DNA of 34,743 nucleotides from Gammaproteobacteria bacterium (GTDB taxonomy: Bacteria > Pseudomonadota > Gammaproteobacteria > Pseudomonadales > Azotimanducaceae). Positions 7,633 to 15,425 of the stretch are shown here, in pieces. A program made the translations under genes and the position numbers. A model generated the notes under the pieces. It ran no database searches. It worked only from the letters and a program-made list of their open reading frames with translations, and was not told the origin of the DNA. The stretch covers positions 1-34,743 of the forward strand of contig VYDB01000087.1 of the NCBI GenBank assembly GCA_009843635.1, written 5' to 3'. Every line of letters begins with the position of its first letter. The stretch's first letter is position 1.

Positions 7633-9867
7633 ATGGCGCCGCGCGCCATCCGAGGGCGTCCCGGCCTCCCTCCGAGAAGTTCCGCTCGAAGTCGCGCCAT
7701 TGCCGTCGCCCTTGCTACCCTGCTCGCCGCCTGCGGGCAAGCGCCATCGGTTGAGGAAGAGCCAGCGCCGCCAGCCCTGCCTGGCCAAGGGGAGGATGGG
7801 GGCCGGGTGGTGCTCTATCGGGACACTTGGGGCATCCCCCACATCTACGCCCCCACCGTGGCGGGCGGGCTCTACGCCCAAGGCTATGCCCAAGCCGAGG
7901 ACCGGCCGGAGCAATTGCTCGTTAACCTGAAGATGGCCATGGGCGAATACGCGGAGCTCGCGGGGGAACAGGCCGTTGCCCAAGATCTGCTGAGCCGGAT
8001 GTTCGATCACTATGGAAAGGCCCAAGCGGCCTGGGCGGCGATGGAGGCGGGAGCCAAGGCCCGGCACCAAGCCTTCATCGATGGCATCAATGCCTTCTAC
8101 GCCGCCCATCCTGAAGACCGGCCCGAGTGGTGGCGGCACGGCGACGTCACTGGCCCCATGACGGGCGCATTCGCACGGTTGTTTCTCTACAACTGGTCCA
8201 TTTCGGAAGCCTTGGGAGACTTGGCGCGAGGCGGGGTGGAACCGGGCTTCGCCACCGCCAGCCGGGGCTCCAACCAGTGGGCGGTAGCCCCTGCGCGCTC
8301 AGCAAGCGGGAACGCCATGCTGCTCATCGACCCGCACCTGTCGTGGTGGGGCCCCTCCCGTTTCTGGGAGATGCGCATCCACGCCGGGGCGCTCAGCGGC
8401 AGCGGCGTGAGCCTGCCCGGCTTCCCCTACATCGGCCTCGGCCACAACGCCCACTTGGCCTGGGCCATGACCACCGGCGGGCCGGATACTGCCGACGTTT
8501 ACGTCCTCAAGCTGAATCCCGAAAACCCCGACCAGTATCTGTACGACGGCGAATGGCGCGACCTGACGGAGCAAACAGTCAGCCTGGAGGTCAAGGACGG
8601 CGCAGCGCAGACCCACCGCCTCCGGCACAGCCACCATGGCCCGATTCTCGCCGTGGTGGACGATGCTGCCTACGCCGCGGCGCTGCCCTATGGCTCGGAG
8701 TCGGATCCGGCGGCGCCCTGGGCGGCGCTCAACTTCGCCAAGGACTATCAAGGCGCGGTGGAGGCCGCCGCAACCCTCGCCCTGTTTCCGCAAAACCTGA
8801 TGGCGGCGGACACCTCCGGCAACATCTACTATCAGCGGGTGGGCCGCGTGCCCATTCGCCCCGCCGGCTACGACTGGTCGAAGCCGGTGGACGGCAGCAC
8901 ATCGGCCACCGCGTGGCAGGGCGTCCACCCGTCCAGCGATCACCTGCAAGTGCTCAATCCGTCTCAGGGCTACATGCAGAACTGCAACATACCGCCGGAC
9001 GCGATGATGGTGGACAGCCCCTTTCAGCTTGCCGACCACACTGACTACCTGTTCGCCAGCAGGGCCTACGGCGAGCGACGCTCCGGCTGGACCAACCAGC
9101 GGGGCGCGCGGGCGCTTGAGTTGCTGGCGGCCGATGCCTCCATCACCATCGAGGAGGCATTGGCGATCGCCGTGGACCTTAAGCCCTTCGGCGTGGACGC
9201 ATGGGTTGAGGCCTTGACCGGCGCCATGGAAGAACCCAGCGCCGAAGTGAGGGCGCTGCTCGACTGGAACCGCCAACTGCGGCGTGATTCCTCAGCGGCG
9301 CTCAAGTACGCCTACTGGCGCTTCGAGTTGGACAAACACGAGCGGGCGGCGTCCATTCGCGCATCGCTGGAGGACCACTACGCGCAGGCAGGTGGCCGGG
9401 AACCGGCCATCCAAGCGTTGAACGACGCCGACCAAGCCGTGCTGCGCGAGACTTTCGTCAACGCCATGACGCGCATGCAGAGCGAGCTTGGCAGCACCGA
9501 AGCGCCTTACGGACGGGTGTTTCGGGTGGGACGCGACCAAGCTTCCTGGCCGGTGGGGGGCGGCGGTGGAGACGGCTTCGGTTTGACCACGCTGCGCACC
9601 ATGGGCTATGGCTCAGCCAACGACGCATACGAGCGCTGGGGCAGGCACGGGCAAACCTCCACGCAACTGGTGGTGCTGTCCGACCCCATCCAGAGCTGGA
9701 TCTACCTGCCCGTGGGCCAGAGCGACCGGCCCGCCTCCCCGCATTACGACGATCAAGCGGAAAAGGCGTTCAGCCCGCGGCGGATGAAGCCCTCTTGGTG
9801 GCTGCCCGAAGACCTCGCCAACCACATCGCATCACGCACCGTACTGGCCTACTCGACGCGTCGATAG
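7633..9867 (+). CDS. Penicillin acylase family (Ntn-hydrolase) lipoprotein
   Basis: This is a 744-aa N-terminal-nucleophile amidase precursor. In the family the precursor cleaves itself into alpha and beta chains, leaving a Ser nucleophile. Here the cleavage site is ASRG|SNQWAVAP, with S213 as the likely nucleophile. Other family hallmarks are WGIPHIYA near the start, LIDPHLSWWGPSRFWEM and FPYIGLGHNAHLAWAMTTG. The N-terminus has a basic stretch, a hydrophobic core and the lipobox LAAC (C34), so the enzyme is predicted to be a periplasmic lipoprotein. The family cleaves acyl amides: beta-lactam side chains, acyl-homoserine lactones and cephalosporin precursors. An in-frame TTG at 7618 is another possible start; no clear ribosome binding site favours either. 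It follows the deacylase gene closely and is probably co-transcribed with it. Confidence 0.92.
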   Translation: MAPRAIRGRPGLPPRSSARSRAIAVALATLLAACGQAPSVEEEPAPPALPGQGEDGGRVVLYRDTWGIPHIYAPTVAGGLYAQGYAQAEDRPEQLLVNLKMAMGEYAELAGEQAVAQDLLSRMFDHYGKAQAAWAAMEAGAKARHQAFIDGINAFYAAHPEDRPEWWRHGDVTGPMTGAFARLFLYNWSISEALGDLARGGVEPGFATASRGSNQWAVAPARSASGNAMLLIDPHLSWWGPSRFWEMRIHAGALSGSGVSLPGFPYIGLGHNAHLAWAMTTGGPDTADVYVLKLNPENPDQYLYDGEWRDLTEQTVSLEVKDGAAQTHRLRHSHHGPILAVVDDAAYAAALPYGSESDPAAPWAALNFAKDYQGAVEAAATLALFPQNLMAADTSGNIYYQRVGRVPIRPAGYDWSKPVDGSTSATAWQGVHPSSDHLQVLNPSQGYMQNCNIPPDAMMVDSPFQLADHTDYLFASRAYGERRSGWTNQRGARALELLAADASITIEEALAIAVDLKPFGVDAWVEALTGAMEEPSAEVRALLDWNRQLRRDSSAALKYAYWRFELDKHERAASIRASLEDHYAQAGGREPAIQALNDADQAVLRETFVNAMTRMQSELGSTEAPYGRVFRVGRDQASWPVGGGGGDGFGLTTLRTMGYGSANDAYERWGRHGQTSTQLVVLSDPIQSWIYLPVGQSDRPASPHYDDQAEKAFSPRRMKPSWWLPEDLANHIASRTVLAYSTRR

Positions 9868-9877
9868 AGCCCTTCCT

Positions 9878-11530
9878 TTAGTCGAGGTCGATGACGTAGA
9901 CCGTGTTTGCGGCATCGCCGGCGACCCAAGCGGTCTCGCCGTCAGTGGCGATGCCGTTGAACAGCATCGTGTTTGGGAATTCGCCGCTGGGGGGCACGTG
10001 CAGTTGAAGGCCTTCGACGATCGTCGTCCACTCGCCGCTCGCCGGGTCCACGGCGATCACGCGGCCGGCGCCGGCCTCGACGACATAGATCGAACCGTTC
10101 GCGGCCGCGAGGCCCTCCGGTTGGTCGAGGCCTGCAGCGACCGTCTCTGGGTCGCCGTCGCCAATGCGAAGCAAGGTGCCTGCGAGGTTGTCGGCGACGT
10201 AGAGTACGCCGCCCGCCGCGGTCAGCCCGGCGGGTCCAGAAAGGCCCTCCGCTAGAACCCGTTGCTTTTCGGGATTGTCGGCGGAGAAGGCGATCACGTT
10301 GCCGGCGCCCCATTGGCTGGCGACGATGTCGCCCTCGAACTGGATTGCGTCGATGGGAGCCGCCAGTTCGCCGAAGACTTGAATGAGTGCGTCCGATGCT
10401 GGATCCCAGAGTCGGATGGCGTTGTCGAACCAGCTCGACAGCACGAGTCGGCCTTCGTCCGCGGCATGGACCGACATCGAGCTTCCGATGTCCGAGAAGC
10501 CAATTACGTCGCGCACGGCGCCGAGTTCCTCGCCGGTTGCCGGATCGAGTTGGCGCAACGCGAAGAAGTCGGCGACCACGAGCCGGGTCGCCTCGCCGCT
10601 ACCGATCAGCGCCATGCCGCCTGGCATGTTCAGCCCGCCCTTGAGCACCATGCGGTTCTCGTCAGGCGACAGGGCCTCGACGATGAAGCCGTCGGCGAAG
10701 CTCGAGATGAACAGACGGTCGGACGCATCGAAGGCGAAGTTGTCGAGCCCGGGCTGGACGCGGGCGACGACCTCCTTGCCGCCGTGCTCGCCGATGCGCA
10801 CGACCTCGCCTCGGAGCGCGTCGAGCACGTGGAGCATGCCTTCGCTGTTGAACTTGACGGCGGCAGGCACTTCGAAGCCGCTGGCGACGGTCTCCATCTC
10901 ACCGCTGTCGACGTCTATGCGCACGACCTCGCCCCGGAACCACCGCGGCCCGTATAGCTGGCCGTCGGCCGAGCCCCAGTCCATGCCGTTCAGGCCGCAG
11001 CCAGGTCCGAGATCGTCGCGGATGAGCCGCGGCGCCTGTTCGCCCGCTGGGTCAAGCTCGAACAGGTTCGTGTCCATGAAGCACTGGGAGACGAACAGCC
11101 GACCATCGTCCGAGAAGGTGATCGGATTGACGCCGACACCCGGAGAGGCAACCACGCGGGTCTCACCCTCCGGCGTGCGCATGGCCACTTCGCCATCACT
11201 GATGTCGGTCCAGTACACCGACCCGTCGGGCCCGAAGGCAAGGTCGTCCGGTGACTTCGGGCCGTCAGCAGGGCCCCAGTTGTCGAGGATCTCCCCGCTC
11301 TCCGGATCGATTCGCGCCACTGCGGGGGTCACTACCGAAGAGAGGTACAGATCCCCGTCGGGTCCGAAGTGAATGCCGTTGATGCCTCGGAAGCTGGCGC
11401 TCTCGCCGATCGCCCGGACGGCCACCTTGGGCGGCTCTTGCGGGGTTTCAGGAGCGCAGGCGACCGTGGCGAAGGTAGGGGCAAGGATCAGCAGCGCAAG
11501 GCGGTGCAACGGGAGGGGTCGAGGACTCAT
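9878..11530 (-). CDS. Beta-propeller (NHL/SMP-30-like) lipoprotein
   Basis: This is a 550-aa exported protein made of repeated blades. Recurring units such as GIHFGPDGDLYLSSV, LAFGPDGSVYWTD and ITFSDDGRLFVSQ are typical of NHL, SMP-30/gluconolactonase or Vgb-like propellers. The N-terminus is a signal peptide ending TVAC (C25), a weak lipobox, so it may be a lipoprotein; plain secretion is possible. Its length suggests two propellers or one long propeller, mostly residues 45-545. Members bind small ligands or act as lactonases; catalytic residues cannot be assigned here. Its ATG overlaps the azoR stop by 4 bp (ATGA), so it is translationally coupled to azoR. It converges with the penicillin-acylase-family gene. 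Function is unknown beyond the fold. Confidence 0.85.
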   Translation of the reverse strand: MSPRPLPLHRLALLILAPTFATVACAPETPQEPPKVAVRAIGESASFRGINGIHFGPDGDLYLSSVVTPAVARIDPESGEILDNWGPADGPKSPDDLAFGPDGSVYWTDISDGEVAMRTPEGETRVVASPGVGVNPITFSDDGRLFVSQCFMDTNLFELDPAGEQAPRLIRDDLGPGCGLNGMDWGSADGQLYGPRWFRGEVVRIDVDSGEMETVASGFEVPAAVKFNSEGMLHVLDALRGEVVRIGEHGGKEVVARVQPGLDNFAFDASDRLFISSFADGFIVEALSPDENRMVLKGGLNMPGGMALIGSGEATRLVVADFFALRQLDPATGEELGAVRDVIGFSDIGSSMSVHAADEGRLVLSSWFDNAIRLWDPASDALIQVFGELAAPIDAIQFEGDIVASQWGAGNVIAFSADNPEKQRVLAEGLSGPAGLTAAGGVLYVADNLAGTLLRIGDGDPETVAAGLDQPEGLAAANGSIYVVEAGAGRVIAVDPASGEWTTIVEGLQLHVPPSGEFPNTMLFNGIATDGETAWVAGDAANTVYVIDLD

Positions 11531-12162
11531 GGTCTGACGTCCGAGCCAGTGCGCTGGGCCAGCGCCTCAAGGCGGTCTCGGACGGGTTCCAAGTGATTCT
11601 CGGCACCGACTGGCGGCCGCATGGTGCCTTGCACGGCGACCTCCTCCACTGTGCTCACTCCGACCAACCCCAACCAAGCCTGCAGATAGGGGGATTGATG
11701 ATCATAGGGGTCCGGCTGGCCATCCTTCGGGCCGTAGTTGCCGCCGCGCGAGTAGATGATCACCGCCTCTCCCCCGGCAAGGCCCTCCATGCCGTCCGGG
11801 CGGGGATTGAAGGTCAAGCCGGGGTGGGTGATCAGGTCGATGTACTGCTTGAGCTTGTAGGGAATGCCGAAATTCCACATGGGCGCCGCAATCAGGTAGT
11901 GGTCGGCCGCCTTGAACTGCTCGACCAAGGCTACCACCGCCGACCAAGCGCTCTCCTCGTCCGGGTTGAGTGGCTTGCCACCCATCACCTTGTACTTCGC
12001 AGCGGCCGCGGCGGCGTCGAACTCGGGTAGGTCGGCGGTGAACAATTCCAGATGCTCGACCGTCACGCCTTGCGGCAAGGCATCCAAATAGATGGCCGCT
12101 GCTTGGCTGGAAAACGAATCCGCTCGCCTTGGCGAGCACTCGATGTAAAGCAAGGCGCTCAT
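11527..12162 (-). CDS. azoR: FMN-dependent NADH:quinone oxidoreductase / azoreductase
   Basis: This 211-aa protein is a flavodoxin-fold azoreductase of the AzoR/AcpD family. It makes two-electron reductions of quinones and azo compounds with NADH and FMN, probably protecting cells from electrophilic quinones. The FMN phosphate loop is IECSPRRADSFSS near the start. The hallmark flavin loop PMWNFGIPYKLKQYID lies at about residues 94-109, and SRGGNYG follows. The ATG at 12162 has AAGGAGATAG about ten bases upstream, located in the end of hyuA, and beats the TTG at 12189. It lies 7 bp after hyuA and overlaps the next gene by 4 bp, so the three form one operon. The partnership suggests redox handling of an aromatic or quinoid substrate, which is inference. 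Confidence 0.93.
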   Translation of the reverse strand: MSALLYIECSPRRADSFSSQAAAIYLDALPQGVTVEHLELFTADLPEFDAAAAAAKYKVMGGKPLNPDEESAWSAVVALVEQFKAADHYLIAAPMWNFGIPYKLKQYIDLITHPGLTFNPRPDGMEGLAGGEAVIIYSRGGNYGPKDGQPDPYDHQSPYLQAWLGLVGVSTVEEVAVQGTMRPPVGAENHLEPVRDRLEALAQRTGSDVRP

Positions 12163-12169
12163 GTATTGC

Positions 12170-14245
12170 CTATCTCCTTGTTTGTTCAAGCTCGATCAAC
12201 AGGTTGCCGAACGGATCCACACTTGCCAAATGGCCGGGGTAAACCAAGGTGGTTGAATCCGGTTGCTCCAGGATTGCGGGACCGCTGAACCTAAAGCCCG
12301 GCGGCAAGGCCGCCCGCTCATAGACGGGCGTCTCCTGAAACCCTTCGGCGGCCGCCAGGCACAGCCGCCGAGTTTGCGGTGCCGGAGGGGAGGCTTCCGA
12401 GACGGCCACCTCGGCAATCAATTCGGCGTCGGGGGGCGGACGAACCCGAGTGGCCCGCAAAGCCACGAACTCCACCGCAGCCGCCTCGTTGCGGTGGTTG
12501 TAGGTCTGTTCGTGGGCCGCATGAAAGCGGGCCTCTGCGTCCTGGACTGCGTCCGAGGTCAGGCGTTCGCCCAGGGACACTTCGAGTTGATGAGACTGCC
12601 CGACATAGCGCATCTCCGCAAAGCACTCGGCGGTGGTTTCGGTTGCATCCACCCCGTCCACCGCCATTCTGGCTAGGCATTGTCGATCTAGGTCGGCGCA
12701 GATGCTGGCCAGCGCGGCGCTGTTCGCATCGTTGGCGCGGGCCGAGTAGGCCGCTGATGCTTCGTGGCGAATCGGGGCCAGGACCAGCCCCATGGCGGAC
12801 AGCACGCCCGGCGCAGGCGGTACTAGAAGGCGTCGAATTCCGCAGGCTTCCGCAACCCGGCCGGCGTTGAGGGGCCCGGCTCCGCCGAAGGGCAGCAGGA
12901 CGAAGTCGCGCGGGTCGTAGCCGCGCTTGATCGAGATCAGCCGCAGGGCGCCCGCCATGTTGGCGTTGACGATCGCATGAATGCCCAGGGCCGCCTGTTC
13001 AACGGACATGCCCAACGGCTTGGCGACTGCCTCATCTATGGCGGATCGAGCCCGTTCCGGCTGCAGGACGATGCCGCCCGCGAAGGTCTCCGGGTTGAGA
13101 TAGCCGAGCACCAAGCTGGCGTCGGTGACAGTGGGCTGGGTCCCGCCCTGGCCATAGCAGGCTGGCCCGGGATCCGCTCCGGCACTGTCCGGCCCTACCC
13201 GCAGCGCGTCGCCGGCATCGACCTTGGCGATGCTGCTGCCCCCGGCGCCAATGGTGCGCACCTCCACCATGGGGATATTGAGTGGATAGTGCTCGAAACT
13301 GCCTTCATTGGTGACCAGTGGACGGCCGTTGCGGATCAGCGCCACGTCGGCGCTGGTGCCGCCCATGTCCAGGCTGATGAGGTCCGGGAAGCCCGCTTTG
13401 GCGCCGAGGCTGGCCGCCCCGATGACGCCGGCGGCGAGCCCCGAGAGCACCGTGCCGACCGGCCGCTCAATGAGGTTCTTCACGCCGCACACCCCGCCGT
13501 GGGACTGCATCACATGCAAGGGCGCCTGCACGCCGGCTTCGCGCAACCGCGTCGCCAAACCCTCGAGGTACCGATTGACAATGGGCTTCACGTAGCCGTC
13601 GAAGCCGCTCACCACCAGACGGCGATACTCCCGCGGGCGCGGCAGCACCTCGCTGGAGAGGGTGACGGACAAGCCTGGATGGTGCTCCTCAAGCAGCTCG
13701 CGAGTGCGGCGCTCGTGGGCGGGGTTGACGTAGGCGTGCAAGTAGCAGACCACGATTGCCTCCACGCCCTCGTCCTCCACCAGCCTTGCGGCAGCAGCCA
13801 GCAGCGCCGTCTCGTCCAGGGGAACAACGACCTGGCCGCGGACGCTCATCCGCTCAGGCACCCCTAGGCAGCGTCGGCGCGGTGCCAGGAAGAGTGGCTC
13901 CACGGGGTCCATGTCCAGGTCGTACATGCGGGGCCGCCAACCAAGACCGATCGGCAGAATGTCGCGGAACCCCTCGGTCAGCAGGAAGCCCAGGCGAGCG
14001 CCGCTCCGAGTGAGAATGCAGTTGGTTGCCACGGTGGTGCCATGGATCAGCCGGGTCACTTCCTCGGCGCCGCGCCCCGCTTGGAGCAGCGCCGCGGCCA
14101 CCCCATGCAGCAAGCCGGCCGCGAAGTCGGGTGGTGTTGAAGGTGCCTTGCAAGCGGCCAGCAGGGCGCCATCCGGCGCCTGCACGAACACGTCAGTGAA
14201 CGTGCCGCCCACGTCAATGCCAACGGTTAACCCCTGCGGATTCAT
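12170..14245 (-). CDS. hyuA: Hydantoinase/oxoprolinase subunit A
   Basis: This 691-aa protein is subunit A of the ATP-dependent hydantoinase/5-oxoprolinase family, which also includes N-methylhydantoinase, caprolactamase and acetone carboxylase. It phosphorylates the carbonyl of a cyclic amide or ketone before hydrolysis or carboxylation. The phosphate-binding loop GIDVGGTFTDVFV opens the protein. ISLDMGGTSADVALI, TIGAGGSSIA, GPDSAGADPGPACYG and PFGGAGPLNA are family signatures. One oddity is LSGLAAGVIGA, where relatives usually read SGPAAG or SGPAGG, so a Pro is replaced by Leu. GGAGG lies about 12 bases before the ATG at 14245; a TTG three codons upstream is possible. Subunit B is not adjacent but lies at 18068-19828 beyond two plus-strand genes. 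It is the first gene of an operon with azoR. Confidence 0.94.
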   Translation of the reverse strand: MNPQGLTVGIDVGGTFTDVFVQAPDGALLAACKAPSTPPDFAAGLLHGVAAALLQAGRGAEEVTRLIHGTTVATNCILTRSGARLGFLLTEGFRDILPIGLGWRPRMYDLDMDPVEPLFLAPRRRCLGVPERMSVRGQVVVPLDETALLAAAARLVEDEGVEAIVVCYLHAYVNPAHERRTRELLEEHHPGLSVTLSSEVLPRPREYRRLVVSGFDGYVKPIVNRYLEGLATRLREAGVQAPLHVMQSHGGVCGVKNLIERPVGTVLSGLAAGVIGAASLGAKAGFPDLISLDMGGTSADVALIRNGRPLVTNEGSFEHYPLNIPMVEVRTIGAGGSSIAKVDAGDALRVGPDSAGADPGPACYGQGGTQPTVTDASLVLGYLNPETFAGGIVLQPERARSAIDEAVAKPLGMSVEQAALGIHAIVNANMAGALRLISIKRGYDPRDFVLLPFGGAGPLNAGRVAEACGIRRLLVPPAPGVLSAMGLVLAPIRHEASAAYSARANDANSAALASICADLDRQCLARMAVDGVDATETTAECFAEMRYVGQSHQLEVSLGERLTSDAVQDAEARFHAAHEQTYNHRNEAAAVEFVALRATRVRPPPDAELIAEVAVSEASPPAPQTRRLCLAAAEGFQETPVYERAALPPGFRFSGPAILEQPDSTTLVYPGHLASVDPFGNLLIELEQTRR

Positions 14246-14501
14246 GTTGCCCAAGCGCCTCCGTGCCGATTATGCGAGAGCCGGGTCCAACCAGCGCCCC
14301 ATTGCGGATTCAGGGCCAATGGGGTTGGCGACAGCATTGGACAGCCAGCGAGTGACGCAATACTATCAGCCTGATGTCAGCGAAGTCCCTGTAGTGCTGG
14401 CGTTAGGGAAGGGTGCAGTTGGGATCAGCAAACGGAGAGAGGCAATGAAGGGCACGAGCAGGGCGCAGTGGTTGTCCTGGGCGTGGCCTTAGTGCTGGTG
14501 G
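14246..14501. promoter_or_regulatory. Divergent intergenic region hyuA / PhyH copy 2
   Basis: This 256-bp gap lies between two divergent operons and should carry both promoters. I could not pick reliable -35/-10 boxes. The only structured item is a short open frame with a strong ribosome binding site near the plus-strand gene (14445-14492), listed separately. Confidence 0.4.
14445..14492 (+). CDS. Possible 15-aa tryptophan-rich leader peptide
   Basis: This short ORF reads MKGTSRAQWLSWAWP. It is preceded by GGAGAGAGG at 14434-14442, a better ribosome binding site than that of the gene nine bases downstream. Three of its 15 residues are Trp. It may be a translated leader or a chance ORF. I see no terminator/antiterminator pair between it and the PhyH gene, so classical attenuation is not supported; coupling of translation is the simpler idea. 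Confidence 0.25.
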   Translation: MKGTSRAQWLSWAWP

Positions 14502-15410
14502 ATGCCCGCAGTTGACGCCATCGCGGACGATCTGGATGCGGTGCTGAAGGACATTGAGGCGCTGGGCTTAAGGGCTCGGGTTGCTGAACTGGATAGCTTC
14601 GGCCTAACAGTGGTTCCTCCCCATCAAGCCGGTTCACCGGGCATGGCCCTCCGCTTGCGCGACGCCGTGTTGCGCTTGGCGGAGCGGCGCAGCGGCATAA
14701 AGCCCGATGTGGCCACCGGCGCCAGCCATGCCCACCTCCCGGCCACCGCTGGCCAGGCCGGGGAAGCTTGGCTGTGGCGCATCCTGCAGGAGGATCCGGT
14801 TTTCGAGGAGGCGCTGATGAATCCCGTTGGGCTGGCGCTGATGACCTACCTGTTGGGCTACAGCGCCAAGCTGTCGAGCAGTTCGGCGCTGCTCAAAGGA
14901 CCGGTAGCGCCCGCCAGCCCCGATGACCCACCCAAGCCGCTCGGGCTGCACAGCGACAATCGCGGCCTGCCGGCGCCCTTTCCGCCGTTCGCCCAAGTGG
15001 CCGCCGTCACCTGGGCGTTGACCGACTACACGTTCGAAAATGGCGCCCTAGGCTACCTGCCCGGCAGCCACAAGCTATGCCGCCAGCCGACGCCCGACGA
15101 GAGCTTGGACGCCGTGGTTCCGGTCGAAGCGGCGGCCGGCTCGCTGATTGTCTGGCACGGCAACACCTGGCATGCGCCCTTTCCGCGGCGTGCGCCGGGA
15201 TTGAGGATTTCGATGTTGTTCTATTTCTGCCGCGAGTACCTGACCGCCCAGGAACGCTACGGCACCAGGGTCCCCGCCGAGGCCCTGGCCCGCAATCCAC
15301 CCCGATTCCGCACCCTGATGGGGCTCGCTGATCCCTATGGCTGGGACGAGGGCGGCCCCGACATGGCGCTGCTGCGGGCTTCCCGGTCCGGGCGCAGCCA
15401 ATACAGTTGA
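14502..15410 (+). CDS. Phytanoyl-CoA dioxygenase (PhyH) family protein, copy 2
   Basis: This 302-aa protein is a paralogue of the oxygenase at 3792-4730. Both share the N-terminal ALGL...VAEL/VAEI...TVVPP/TVIPP pattern, ALMNPV, LTDYTxENGAL, PGSH and GNTWH...APGLR. The iron triad is H150, D152 (LHSDNRG) and H224, with R235 the likely 2-oxoglutarate ligand. It is probably a cytoplasmic Fe(II)/2-oxoglutarate hydroxylase of an organic intermediate. The segment before the HxD motif differs from copy 1 (an added PASPDDPPKP stretch), suggesting a different substrate. It begins at an ATG with a weak ribosome binding site. The phosphotriesterase-family gene follows 15 bp later, so the two are co-transcribed. 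Confidence 0.9.
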   Translation: MPAVDAIADDLDAVLKDIEALGLRARVAELDSFGLTVVPPHQAGSPGMALRLRDAVLRLAERRSGIKPDVATGASHAHLPATAGQAGEAWLWRILQEDPVFEEALMNPVGLALMTYLLGYSAKLSSSSALLKGPVAPASPDDPPKPLGLHSDNRGLPAPFPPFAQVAAVTWALTDYTFENGALGYLPGSHKLCRQPTPDESLDAVVPVEAAAGSLIVWHGNTWHAPFPRRAPGLRISMLFYFCREYLTAQERYGTRVPAEALARNPPRFRTLMGLADPYGWDEGGPDMALLRASRSGRSQYS

Positions 15411-15425
15411 TTTGAAGGAAAGCCC

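Noticed and set aside
9853-9864. Perfect 12-bp palindrome TCGACGCGTCGA at the end of the penicillin-acylase-family gene
   Set aside because: It lies within codons, has no loop or T-run for a terminator, and is short enough to be chance.
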